From an uncultured Candidatus Melainabacteria bacterium (GTDB lineage Bacteria > Cyanobacteriota > Vampirovibrionia > Gastranaerophilales > Gastranaerophilaceae): a stretch of 30,098 nucleotides of DNA. The stretch lies in assembly GCA_946186335.1 (NCBI GenBank), contig CAMHMW010000005.1, forward strand, positions 1-30,098, given 5' to 3'. Under the pieces are notes generated by a model that was not told the origin of the DNA, ran no database searches, and was given only the letters and a program-made list of their open reading frames with translations. This document shows positions 1 to 7,397 of the stretch, in pieces. The number at the start of each line of letters is the position of its first letter. Within the stretch, counting starts at the first letter, position 1. Made by a program: the position numbers and the translations under genes.

Positions 1-33
1 GTATCTTTTGTAATCTTTAAATTCTTCTATCAT
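1..33 (-). CDS. Partial CDS at left window edge (N-terminus only)
   Basis: An ATG at 31-33 on the minus strand opens a frame that runs off the window after 11 codons (MIEEFKDYKRY). It lies 23 nt downstream of the GIY-YIG gene stop and is co-oriented, with a purine-rich AGAAAG stretch upstream as a possible ribosome binding site. The peptide resembles the start of NUMOD4-type domains found in HNH homing endonucleases (pattern E-W/F-K-x-x-x-x-Y), but 11 residues cannot establish that. It could also be a chance frame. Confidence 0.3.
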   Translation of the reverse strand, partial: MIEEFKDYKRY

Positions 34-56
34 AAACGTATTCTTTCTAACTTTAT

Positions 57-779
57 TTAATCATGATAGCAAACAGGATTACTTCTTCCTTTTTTAGTGT
101 AGCAAGGTGGTATTCGCTTATTTATAAAATAATTTTTAATATCATTTGGTGCATCTTTTCCATGGAATTCATACCTTATACCATTATCAGAAAGTTCCCA
201 ATGGTCAACTTCATACACCCCACGTACGACACCAGATATAACACCTAATACATAAGGAATTTTGTTTACTCTTTTGGGGTTAACGACCCACGAATATCTT
301 GTTGCTTCATAAATACTTCCAGCACAAATATTAACTCTATCCCAAGATGTTTTAATAATCATATATTTCAAATCATCACGTTCTTTGTAAGTATCCAAAG
401 AATAAATATTTTGAATTGTTTCCGCATTTGCAACACCACGTTCATAAGAATGATACCCTACTTGAATATTTGTTAGTCCTGGATATGCATCAATCAATGC
501 GGCTTCTACTTCATCTGCCTCTTTTTTAGTCAAACCATGTCTTTGTATTATATGAATAACCTCAAGACCTGAATTTCTTATACTTCTAATTTGATCAATT
601 TTTTCTGAAAGGATATCTTGATCTTTGCTAAATTTTAATTCATCTTTTATATGTGCAAAAACTCTATTACCTACACCTTGTCCGACATAAAAAGTTTGTC
701 CAGTTCTTGGATCAATTAAACGATATACATAATGTTCTAACTTATTGCAGACTTCTTGCGAAAAACAATCAATACTCAT
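57..779 (-). CDS. GIY-YIG nuclease-domain protein (COG3680/LEM-3-like type)
   Basis: This 240-aa protein has an N-terminal GIY-YIG-type domain: YVY at residues 17-19 and YVG at 31-33 form the two signature strands, followed by R39 and an acidic helix with E92 in the positions expected for the catalytic arginine and metal-binding glutamate. The C-terminal half (about 120-240) has the pattern YEATRxxW, then YVLGVxxGVVRGVYEVxxW, then a late RYEFHG. I have the impression this module recurs in uncharacterised proteins with such nuclease domains. The start at 779 is chosen because GGAGG lies 5 nt upstream; an in-frame ATG at 791 has that GGAGG inside its own coding region. It stands alone after a tRNA terminator with its own promoter and may be accessory DNA. 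The substrate is unknown. Confidence 0.8.
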   Translation of the reverse strand: MSIDCFSQEVCNKLEHYVYRLIDPRTGQTFYVGQGVGNRVFAHIKDELKFSKDQDILSEKIDQIRSIRNSGLEVIHIIQRHGLTKKEADEVEAALIDAYPGLTNIQVGYHSYERGVANAETIQNIYSLDTYKERDDLKYMIIKTSWDRVNICAGSIYEATRYSWVVNPKRVNKIPYVLGVISGVVRGVYEVDHWELSDNGIRYEFHGKDAPNDIKNYFINKRIPPCYTKKGRSNPVCYHD

Positions 780-801
780 AGATACCTCCATAATAATTTC
801 G

Positions 802-830
802 ATTATAATAAAAAAATAGAAGAGTTATAA
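802..830 (-). promoter_or_regulatory. Promoter of the GIY-YIG gene
   Basis: Minus-strand TTATAA (830-825), a 17-nt spacer and a perfect TATAAT (807-802), about 22 nt before the chosen ATG. The -35 element lies inside the upstream tRNA terminator hairpin. Confidence 0.5.
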
Positions 831-849
831 CTTTTTTTGTAACTCTTCT
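810..849 (-). terminator. Intrinsic terminator after tRNA-His
   Basis: On the minus strand, AGAAGAGTTA (849-840) pairs perfectly with TAACTCTTCT (827-818), giving a 10-bp stem, followed by a T-rich run (816-810). It begins 18 nt after the tRNA CCA end. Confidence 0.8.
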
Positions 850-867
850 TGTAATTTTTATTGTAAA

Positions 868-944
868 TGGGGCGGGTAGTGGGATTCGAACCCACGCATA
901 TCGGAACCACAATCCGAGGTCTTGACCACTTGACGATACCCGCC
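868..944 (-). tRNA. tRNA-His (GTG)
   Basis: The minus strand folds into a full cloverleaf with GTG (910-908) in a 7-nt loop closed by a CGGA/TCCG anticodon stem. The acceptor stem is GCGGGTA/TACCCGC. An extra 5' G (944) faces C73 (871), the G-1:C73 identity pair of histidine tRNAs, and the T-arm has GTTCGAATC. The 3' CCA is encoded (870-868). A terminator follows and a promoter lies just upstream, so it appears monocistronic. Confidence 0.97.
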
Positions 945-961
945 ATACTCTGTATGCTTTT

Positions 962-989
962 ATTCTATCAAATAAATATCTAAAATCAA
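962..989 (-). promoter_or_regulatory. Promoter of tRNA-His
   Basis: Minus-strand TTGATT (989-984), a 16-nt spacer and TAGAAT (967-962) with an upstream TGA (extended -10). Predicted transcription starts about 10 nt before the tRNA. Confidence 0.6.
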
Positions 990-1000
990 GTAACCGTTAT

Positions 1001-1031
1001 AAAAAAAGACCTCTCATTACGAAAGATCTTT
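1001..1031 (-). terminator. Intrinsic terminator after rpaB
   Basis: Minus-strand AAAGATCTTTC (1031-1021) pairs over 11 positions, including two G-U pairs, with GAGAGGTCTTT (1015-1005). The loop is 5 nt and a T run (1007-1001) follows. It sits 24 nt after the rpaB stop. Confidence 0.85.
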
Positions 1032-1054
1032 TTCAATATTTTAAATATTTGTCA

Positions 1055-1804
1055 CTAATTAATTCTCTGGAACATATACCCAATTCCGCGAGCCGTAAGG
1101 ATTAACTCCGGATTTGCAGGGTCTGTTTCAAGTTTTGAACGTAATCTTGAAATATGTACGTCAACAACACGTGTATCAATTCTGTGATCCGGCGGATATG
1201 CCCATACGTGCTGCAATATTTCATTTCTGGAAAATGCCTGTCCGGAATTATTAACAAGAAGTTCAAGCAGACTGAATTCCATACCCGTCAAACGGATTCT
1301 TTCGTTCTTTCTGTAAACCTGACGCCTTGCCGTATCAATTTTGATATTACCTGTTGTAATAACATTTTTGGTAACTTTCCCTGACGGCGTAACCATTTCT
1401 CTGTTATTTGTACGTCTTAAAACAGCCTTAACTCGTGCTTCAAGTTCTTTCGGACTGAAAGGTTTAATTACATAATCATCAGCACCAAGTTCCAGACCGG
1501 TAATTCTTTCGGATACATCGCCCAATGCCGTTAATATGATAATCGGAACATCTGATGAACGTCTGATTTCTCTTGTTACACCATAACCATCCATCTTCGG
1601 CATCATAACATCCAAAACTACTAAGTCAGGATTATATTTATTAAAAGCAGTAACGGCTTCTTCTCCGTCCTGCGCTGTATATACATCATAACCTGCCATC
1701 TTCAAACGGGTTTCAAGAATTCTTCTGATACTTGCTTCATCATCTGCTAACAGAATTCTTTGACGATCCTCAGTTTCGTTTGGCATTTCCATGTTTTCTG
1801 TCAT
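1055..1804 (-). CDS. rpaB: OmpR/PhoB-family response regulator, RpaB ortholog
   Basis: This 249-aa regulator has a receiver domain (about 16-132) with acidic pocket D21/D22, phospho-acceptor D65, T92 and K114, and a C-terminal winged helix (about 150-248). The stretches ASIRRILETRL, DLVVLDVMMPK, GLELGADDYV, IRLTGMEFSLLELL and TRVVDVHISRLRSKLE match cyanobacterial RpaB (Ycf27 group) closely. There RpaB works with the kinase NblS and binds HLR1 sites at light- and stress-responsive genes. No kinase gene is adjacent. The start at 1804 is preferred because AAGGA lies 7 nt upstream; the in-frame ATG at 1828 has no binding site. In a non-photosynthetic relative the signal is probably redox, stress or cell-cycle related (inference). 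Confidence 0.93.
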   Translation of the reverse strand: MTENMEMPNETEDRQRILLADDEASIRRILETRLKMAGYDVYTAQDGEEAVTAFNKYNPDLVVLDVMMPKMDGYGVTREIRRSSDVPIIILTALGDVSERITGLELGADDYVIKPFSPKELEARVKAVLRRTNNREMVTPSGKVTKNVITTGNIKIDTARRQVYRKNERIRLTGMEFSLLELLVNNSGQAFSRNEILQHVWAYPPDHRIDTRVVDVHISRLRSKLETDPANPELILTARGIGYMFQRIN

Positions 1805-1886
1805 AGTCTTTTCCTTACTTACTTTCATTAACTTACATAATAAACTTACGATGAAAAATATTAATTTTTATATATTTTTCTTTAGA

Positions 1887-1917
1887 TTTATAACATTATG
1901 TTACACTAAGTTACAAA
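1887..1917 (-). promoter_or_regulatory. rpaB promoter overlapping an HLR1-like operator
   Basis: On the plus strand, GTTACACT (1900-1907), AA and GTTACAAA (1910-1917) fit the cyanobacterial HLR1 consensus: two direct (G/T)TTACA(T/A)(T/A) repeats 2 nt apart, with one mismatch. On the minus strand, TTGTAA (1916-1911), an 18-nt spacer and TATAAA (1892-1887) form a promoter for rpaB. The operator therefore covers the -35 region, which suggests autoregulation by the RpaB product. Confidence 0.65.
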
Positions 1918-1988
1918 AAATTGCAAGTGGTTAGGGTAAATATATTTTTTACTGGCAAACTCATATAAATCGTGCATTTTAAGGCTTT

Positions 1989-2723
1989 TTACACCAATTT
2001 AGCCTCTACAATTTTTCTGAATTTTTCCAAATCGTCTTTTGTATCAATTCCGACAGGAACAAAATCAACCACAGAGGTCTTAATCTTCATGCCGTTTTCA
2101 AGCGCTCGCAGCTGTTCCAGACTCTCCGTTTTTTCCAAAGGAGTTTGGCTCAGTGTTGTCATGGCTTCTAATGCCGCCCTTTTATACCCGTATATACCGA
2201 TATGACCGAAAAATGTCGCTATACCCTCATTTCTCTCATACGGAATTTTTGAACGTGAAAAATAGAGTGCAAACCCGTTTTTATCAATCACACACTTGAC
2301 AAGATTAGGATTTTCCGCCTCTGAGGGTGTAATTTCACGGATGAGAGTTGAAATATCCGCCTTTTCATCGGTTTGAACATGTTTTATAACCGCATCTATA
2401 CTTGCCGGCTCAATTAATGGTTCATCTCCCTGAAGATTACAAATATAAGAAATTTCAGGATGGCGTGAAACAACCTCCATAATTCTGTCAGAACCACATT
2501 TATGTTCTGTTGATGTCATTTCAACTTCTCCGCCGAATGATTTTACACAGTTAAAAATTCTCTCATCATCAGTTGCAACAATAACAACATCAGCAAGTTT
2601 TGCCTGCTGTGCTTTTTCATAAACCCACTGAATTACGGGTTTCCCTGCCGCTACCATTAATGGTTTTCCCTCTAGCCTTGATGAACCGTATCTCGCAGGT
2701 ATTATTATTGCTGTTTTTGACAT
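1989..2723 (-). CDS. kdsB: 3-deoxy-manno-octulosonate cytidylyltransferase (CMP-Kdo synthetase)
   Basis: KdsB transfers CMP from CTP to Kdo, the activated sugar used for the lipopolysaccharide inner core, in the cytosol. The 244-aa length is typical. The N-terminal IIPARYGSSRLEGKPL nucleotide-binding loop, the VVIVATDDERI segment, CNLQGDEPLI with the metal-binding aspartate, and a late FFGHIGIYGYKR and LEKTESLEQLR are family hallmarks. It is the last gene of accD-accA-prmA-kdsB. Its GAGGAG site lies inside the end of prmA and one base separates the prmA stop from its ATG, which predicts translational coupling. Its presence implies a Gram-negative outer membrane with Kdo. Confidence 0.95.
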   Translation of the reverse strand: MSKTAIIIPARYGSSRLEGKPLMVAAGKPVIQWVYEKAQQAKLADVVIVATDDERIFNCVKSFGGEVEMTSTEHKCGSDRIMEVVSRHPEISYICNLQGDEPLIEPASIDAVIKHVQTDEKADISTLIREITPSEAENPNLVKCVIDKNGFALYFSRSKIPYERNEGIATFFGHIGIYGYKRAALEAMTTLSQTPLEKTESLEQLRALENGMKIKTSVVDFVPVGIDTKDDLEKFRKIVEAKLV

Positions 2724-2724
2724 T

Positions 2725-3654
2725 TTAATCTCCTCTTTTCACCACAAACGAAGTCCACTGATCCTGTTTGATTTCCTCTACAAGTTCTAAGCCCGCCTTT
2801 TCATAGGCATCTATGACCATATCACGTTTTTCATCCAAAATTCCGCTCAATGACATCAATGCACCTGTTTTCATAATATTTTTCAGGTCAGGCATAATTT
2901 CCGCTAGAACAAAGTGCAGGATATTTGCAACAACAAAATCAAATTTGTCACTGATTTTATCAGCCGAGCCAAGTTCAAATTCGCACTTAACACTGTTTTT
3001 TACGGCATTTTCTTTTGCAACATCAATAACCGTCTCATCTGTATCACACCCGTAAACATAAGATGCACCGAGTTTTTTTGCAAGTATTGACAATATTCCT
3101 GAACCCATACCGATATCCGCAACCCTGTCACCTTGTTTCATATATTTTTCCAGCGCCTTCATACAAAGCTGGGTTGTCTGGTGAGTTCCCGTTCCAAAAG
3201 CGCATCCCGGTTCAAGCTTTATTGTTATTTCATCATCATTTGGAACATAATCTATCCAGTCAGGAACAACGGCGATTTTATCCGTTACGTGAGTGACCGT
3301 CCATTGTTCTTTCCATTTTTTAGACCAGTCCTCTATTCTTTTTTCTTCCAAAATAAATTCCCATGAGCCCAAATCAGCTTCACTTAACCCTCTTGATAAA
3401 AATTCTTCTCTTGTAATATCCAAAATATTTTCAATATCATACTTTAAATCTTCAAAAGAATTGAGGTATTCATTATGCAAAAAAATTCTTAATGTGCCTT
3501 CTGTTGTGGCTATCATTTCCAAATCTTTATAAGATTCTTCCGCCATAACTATACCGTCACAGTCAAAATTTTCAAAAAATACGTCAGCTATCAAATCCTC
3601 TATTTCAGGATTAATTTTAAGCCTTAATTCGTAATAAAAATTTTCCACTTTCAA
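2725..3654 (-). CDS. prmA: Ribosomal protein L11 methyltransferase
   Basis: PrmA uses S-adenosylmethionine to methylate ribosomal protein L11. About 309 aa, the usual length. The N-terminal ferredoxin-like substrate-recognition half is followed by a class I methyltransferase fold: EPGCAFGTGTHQTT ahead of the core, VADIGMGSGILSIL as motif I, GCDTDETVI as motif II, and FVVANILHFVLAE containing the PrmA ANIL motif. The start is uncertain. The first possible codon is TTG at 3654 with a poorly spaced GGAA; a GTG two codons later (3648) has better spacing to that GGAA and would give 307 aa. It begins 13 nt after accA and is coupled to kdsB. Confidence 0.92.
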   Translation of the reverse strand: MKVENFYYELRLKINPEIEDLIADVFFENFDCDGIVMAEESYKDLEMIATTEGTLRIFLHNEYLNSFEDLKYDIENILDITREEFLSRGLSEADLGSWEFILEEKRIEDWSKKWKEQWTVTHVTDKIAVVPDWIDYVPNDDEITIKLEPGCAFGTGTHQTTQLCMKALEKYMKQGDRVADIGMGSGILSILAKKLGASYVYGCDTDETVIDVAKENAVKNSVKCEFELGSADKISDKFDFVVANILHFVLAEIMPDLKNIMKTGALMSLSGILDEKRDMVIDAYEKAGLELVEEIKQDQWTSFVVKRGD

Positions 3655-3667
3655 ATTTCCAAATTAA

Positions 3668-4621
3668 TTACTCAAGAAATCTGCCCATTTTACGGAATTT
3701 GTCATAACGCTGATTTCTCAAATCTTCCCTTGACATACCGTCTAATTCTGACAAGCCCTGCAAAATTGTCTTTTTAATTTCCTGTGCCATAAATTCGTAA
3801 TCAGTATGAGCCCCTCTTGTCGGTTCTTTAATCGCACCGTCAATTACACCAAATTCAAGCAAATGCGGAGCGGTAATTTTGAGAGCAGTAGCAGCCTCGA
3901 GGTTTTTGGAAGCATCACGCCAGAGAATTGATGCACAACCTTCCGGTGAAATAACTGTATAATAAGCATGTTCAAGCATATAAACTCTGTTTGCAACAGC
4001 CAAACCAAGAGCCCCTCCGGAACATCCTTCACCTGAGATAATTGCAATAACAGGAACACCGAGTTTTTGCATTTCACGTAAATTCATTGCAATAGCAGAG
4101 CCCTGACCGTGTTCTTCCGCACTTATTCCGGGATAAGCACCGGGAGTATCAATGATTGTAACTATCGGGATATTGAATTTATCAGCATGCTTAAATAATC
4201 TCAACGCTTTGCGGTAACCCTCCGGCTGCGGCATACCAAAGTTGTATTCAAGATTTTCTTTGGTTGATTTACCCTTCATTGTACCGATAATCATAACAGG
4301 TCTGCCGTCAATTTTTGCCAAACCGCCCATTATGGCTCTGTCATCCGTTCCGACTCTGTCACCGTGCATTTCCACAAAATCGGTGCAGATATTATTAACA
4401 TAATCCATAAAATTAGGACGCTCGGGATGTCTTGCTATCTGCATTTTCTGTGTCGGATCAAGGTTAGAGAACAATTCTCTTTTGTAATCTTCCGCTTCCT
4501 GTTCCAATATTTCAATATCTTTATTCAAATCCATGCCGGACTCCAAACTCATTTTTTTTAGTTCCTCAATTTTTTCCTGAATTTCTATTATAGGTTTTTC
4601 AAAATCTAAAACTGTTGCCAT
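3668..4621 (-). CDS. accA: Acetyl-CoA carboxylase carboxyltransferase subunit alpha
   Basis: AccA and AccD form the carboxyltransferase that moves the carboxyl group from biotinylated AccB to acetyl-CoA, giving malonyl-CoA for fatty acid synthesis. The 317-aa protein has the crotonase-like C-terminal CT domain with TIDTPGAYPG, the oxyanion-hole region SGEGCSGGALGLAVANRVYML, and EGCASILWRDA, plus an N-terminal helical part starting FEKPIIEIQEKIEELK. AAGGAG, overlapping the end of accD, precedes the ATG. It follows accD by 13 nt, so both subunits come from one message in matched amounts. Confidence 0.96.
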   Translation of the reverse strand: MATVLDFEKPIIEIQEKIEELKKMSLESGMDLNKDIEILEQEAEDYKRELFSNLDPTQKMQIARHPERPNFMDYVNNICTDFVEMHGDRVGTDDRAIMGGLAKIDGRPVMIIGTMKGKSTKENLEYNFGMPQPEGYRKALRLFKHADKFNIPIVTIIDTPGAYPGISAEEHGQGSAIAMNLREMQKLGVPVIAIISGEGCSGGALGLAVANRVYMLEHAYYTVISPEGCASILWRDASKNLEAATALKITAPHLLEFGVIDGAIKEPTRGAHTDYEFMAQEIKKTILQGLSELDGMSREDLRNQRYDKFRKMGRFLE

Positions 4622-4634
4622 TGCTATTTACTCC

Positions 4635-5498
4635 TTATTCGTGCATAGACAGGATGTTTGCGAGGGTATCTCTCAGATTTTTTCTTGAAGAAACCACATC
4701 CACCTGTCCATACTTCATCAGATATTCGGCTGTCTGAAAGTCTGATGGCAATTTCTGTCTGATAGTCTGTTCAATAACACGTCTGCCTGCAAAACCGACT
4801 CTTGCCCCCTGTTCTGCGACAATAATATCGCCCAAGGTACCGAAACTTGCGGTAACACCGCCAAATGTCGGGTCTGTAATGAGGTTTATGTATAACAAAC
4901 CTGCTTCGTCTAATCTTGCACATGCACAGGATGTTTTTGCCATCTGCATAAGACTCAGAGCTGATTCCTGCATTCTGGCACCGCCTGATGATGTTATTGC
5001 AAGTACGGGCAAACGCATTTCAATTGCTTTTTCAATAATTCTTGTAACTTTTTCACCGACTACACTTCCCATTGAACCGCCCATAAAATCAAAATCCATG
5101 ACCGCAGTTGCAACTCTGTGCCCTTCAATTGTAGCAATACCTGTCACAACGGCATCATCAAGTCCTGTTTTTTCCTGAGCACTTGCCAAACGGTCTTTAT
5201 AAGATTCCGTATCCGTAAAATCAAGCGGATCTGTCGGCTTAATTTCAGAGAACATTTCTTCGAAAGAACCCTCATCAAAAAGTTGGGAGATTCTTGTTCT
5301 CGCACCTATTCTGAAATGATAATCACATACGGGGCAAACCATCTGATTATCTTCAATATCTTTTTTTAGCAACTGAGCATCACAATGAACACATTTTGTC
5401 CAGAGGTCGGGGTTTGCTTCTATCTCTACTCTCGCTTCAAGGGCTCTGCGTTGTATCTGAGCCTCTTTACGCTTTTCAAACCAATCTTGTACTGTCAT
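4635..5498 (-). CDS. accD: Acetyl-CoA carboxylase carboxyltransferase subunit beta
   Basis: This 287-aa zinc-finger subunit of the acetyl-CoA carboxyltransferase is first in the accD-accA-prmA-kdsB operon. An N-terminal C4 zinc ribbon (KCVHCD near residue 36, VCPVCDYHF near 55) precedes the CT domain with FMGGSMGSVVGEKVTR, ITSSGGARMQE, and the FGGVTASFG loop. Length and motif order are those of bacterial AccD. AGGAAA lies upstream of the ATG. A promoter lies about 55 nt upstream, so control of fatty-acid and Kdo supply would be shared. Confidence 0.96.
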   Translation of the reverse strand: MTVQDWFEKRKEAQIQRRALEARVEIEANPDLWTKCVHCDAQLLKKDIEDNQMVCPVCDYHFRIGARTRISQLFDEGSFEEMFSEIKPTDPLDFTDTESYKDRLASAQEKTGLDDAVVTGIATIEGHRVATAVMDFDFMGGSMGSVVGEKVTRIIEKAIEMRLPVLAITSSGGARMQESALSLMQMAKTSCACARLDEAGLLYINLITDPTFGGVTASFGTLGDIIVAEQGARVGFAGRRVIEQTIRQKLPSDFQTAEYLMKYGQVDVVSSRKNLRDTLANILSMHE

Positions 5499-5551
5499 AT
5501 TTAATATTTCCTACTAATATCCCTTATATAACAAATTAATCTACCAAACAT

Positions 5552-5579
5552 ATTATACACAAAAAACAAATCGGGGCAA
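5552..5579 (-). promoter_or_regulatory. Promoter of the accD-accA-prmA-kdsB operon
   Basis: Minus-strand TTGCCC (5579-5574), a 16-nt spacer and a perfect TATAAT (5557-5552), giving a leader of about 45 nt before accD. Confidence 0.6.
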
Positions 5580-5685
5580 TTTTGATAAACTATGTAAATT
5601 TTCTTTACGAAATTATTAAACTGTGAATATCCGAAAAGGATAAAAACTTTATATATGCAGAGTATAAATATTTGGAGAGCTTTGC

Positions 5686-6168
5686 ATGGGTATATCGTTT
5701 AATCCATCGAAAAAAGTTGTAATAAAGCCAAAAGATAACGAATTAAAGCCGAAGAATAATGAACCCAAAACTGAACAAACAAGTTCTGATACTTCGAACG
5801 AGGAAGTCCAGCAGCTGCTCAATGAACACAGCAAATATATAGGAATTTCTGTTGATAATTTAAGCGCATTATCATCAAAAGGCTTTAACACTTCAATTTT
5901 TGCAGAAGAACACCACAGTTATGCCGCCAAAAGCATTAATCTTTCAGAATTTACATCTGCACGGACAGAGGCGGATCAAAGAAGGGCTGTTGACAACATA
6001 AAAAGCAGAGTTCAAAATGCGGTTCAGGGTTTTAAAAATTTAATAAGCAAAGAAGAACAGGCTCTTAACAGTAACTTATCCCGGTCTACGCTCATGGGAA
6101 ATCAAAAGAGTAATAACCCAATGAGTATGAATGGAACAATATTCCAAAACAGGCGACCTATGGGATAA
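5686..6168 (+). CDS. Unknown 160-aa protein
   Basis: I do not recognise this protein. It begins MGISFNPSKKVV and then has a low-complexity, charged stretch rich in K, P, N and E (about 10-40). A helical middle follows (EEVQQLLNEHSKYIG, then a helix about 95-125 ending in NLISKEEQALN), and a polar tail rich in N, S and M ends in RRPMG. There is no signal peptide or membrane segment. GGAGAG sits 6 nt before the ATG. Its upstream TTTATATAT element resembles those upstream of the other unknown genes here. It is divergent from accD and convergent with the peptidase gene. A linker or structural protein specific to the lineage is possible, but that is only a guess. Confidence 0.75.
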   Translation: MGISFNPSKKVVIKPKDNELKPKNNEPKTEQTSSDTSNEEVQQLLNEHSKYIGISVDNLSALSSKGFNTSIFAEEHHSYAAKSINLSEFTSARTEADQRRAVDNIKSRVQNAVQGFKNLISKEEQALNSNLSRSTLMGNQKSNNPMSMNGTIFQNRRPMG

Positions 6169-6197
6169 ATTAAGGTTTATTACGGGGTGTACCTTTT

Positions 6198-6992
6198 TTA
6201 ATAATTCATATCTCTGTGTTGTTTACGTATTTGTTCTTTTAAATCGTTCGGAATTTTTATATTCTGTAATGCCATGTGATATTTGCGCAAATTCCCGATA
6301 CTTTCGTTTTCATCCAAAAGATTTCGTTCAGGTTCGGTTTTTACATTATCCTTAACTTTTTCAAATTCGGTTTTGGTCTGTTTTAAAATAATTCTTGCAA
6401 CAATTTCATCAATATCCTTAACTCCGCTTATACCGTATTTTGAGGCTATCTGACTAACCGTCTGTCCGTCCTGAAAAGTATATAGCCAGTTTATAGTAAG
6501 ACGGTCGTTTGGTCCGACACTCATAACCCCTTTCTGGTGAGGGGTGAACATAATATCTTTTTTGAACGGGCTATGTCCCAAACCCAGCGCATGACCTATT
6601 TCGTGCAAAATTGTGTGATAAACTTCTCCCTCATCCATATATTCGGCATGAACAAGTCCCTCCGTCAATCCTATTAAAACCTCCATCATCAAAAATGAAT
6701 TGTTCTTGCCGTAATGGGTTGAGCAATACCCCAACGCCTGACGGTCAACTCTCTGCCATTCCACGCTTATATGCGAAGTATCATAAGAATCGGTTACGGT
6801 AAACGAAACTTTGCCGTGAGTGACTTTACTCCATTCGTCCAATGCCCGCTTTACCATTCCTCTGTATTTGGCATCCTGACCGGGTTTTGAATAAAACCGC
6901 ATAGGTGCAATATATACCCTTAAAGGCATTTTTGACCAGCGCATAATACGACCGTTCTTTACAGATTCAGATAAATATGTTTTCTTATCCAT
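6198..6992 (-). CDS. Matrixin-like zinc metallopeptidase (M10-type)
   Basis: The 264-aa protein has HEIGHALGLGH (H130, E131, H134, H140), the metzincin zinc site, followed by DIMF with M148 as the likely Met-turn. Upstream, MRWSKMPLRVYI and ALDEWSKVTHGKVSF are typical of matrixin catalytic domains. A region at about 172-190 (FQDGQTVSQIASKYGIS) looks LysM-like and could bind glycan. No signal peptide or pro-domain cysteine switch is seen, unusual for a secreted family. No Shine-Dalgarno sequence precedes the ATG; TACAAT lies 6 nt upstream, suggesting a leaderless mRNA. A later ATG at residue 17 is possible but no better. Location and substrate are unknown. Confidence 0.85.
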   Translation of the reverse strand: MDKKTYLSESVKNGRIMRWSKMPLRVYIAPMRFYSKPGQDAKYRGMVKRALDEWSKVTHGKVSFTVTDSYDTSHISVEWQRVDRQALGYCSTHYGKNNSFLMMEVLIGLTEGLVHAEYMDEGEVYHTILHEIGHALGLGHSPFKKDIMFTPHQKGVMSVGPNDRLTINWLYTFQDGQTVSQIASKYGISGVKDIDEIVARIILKQTKTEFEKVKDNVKTEPERNLLDENESIGNLRKYHMALQNIKIPNDLKEQIRKQHRDMNY

Positions 6993-7002
6993 ATTTTTAT
7001 TG

Positions 7003-7008
7003 TATAAT
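7003..7008 (+). promoter_or_regulatory. -10 element for ybaB-recR
   Basis: A perfect TATAAT 47 nt before the ybaB ATG, with no convincing -35. It overlaps the -10 of the divergent peptidase gene (TACAAT, minus strand, 7004-6999), so the two promoters probably compete. Confidence 0.45.
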
Positions 7009-7055
7009 AAAACACAGGATTAGAAAAGAATTTTACAGACTAAGGAGAAAGAACT

Positions 7056-7397
7056 ATGGGTATGAACTTAATGAACATTATGAAACAGGTTCAAAACGCA
7101 CAAAAAAGAGCTGAAAATGCACAAAAAGAATTATCAGCATTAGAAATAACAGGAGAATCTGCAGGCGGTTACGTAAAAGTAACATGCGACGGACAGGGCA
7201 AATTTAAGTCTATCAAAATTTCACCCGAAGCTATCAATGCAGAAAATCCTTCTTCGGTTGATTCCGAAACTATTGAAATGCTTGAAGATTTAATTTCATC
7301 GGCTATTTCGCAGGCAAACGAAAAAGCATCAGTTGAAATGCAGGCTAAAATGAAACAAATCACAGGCGGAATAAGCATTCCGGGGCTTAATTTCTAA
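7056..7397 (+). CDS. ybaB: YbaB/EbfC family nucleoid-associated protein
   Basis: A 113-aa member of the small DNA-binding YbaB family, which forms dimers and binds the nucleoid. The N-terminal helix (MNIMKQVQNAQKRAENAQKEL) and the core ITGESAGGYVKVTCDGQGKFKSIKI followed by an acidic helix (EMLEDLISSAISQANEKASVEM) are typical; the C-terminus ends in glycines (ITGGISIPG). GGAGAAAG precedes the start; an in-frame ATG two codons later is a minor alternative. Its stop overlaps the recR start (TAATG), the usual ybaB-recR pairing. dnaX, often upstream, is absent. Confidence 0.93.
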   Translation: MGMNLMNIMKQVQNAQKRAENAQKELSALEITGESAGGYVKVTCDGQGKFKSIKISPEAINAENPSSVDSETIEMLEDLISSAISQANEKASVEMQAKMKQITGGISIPGLNF

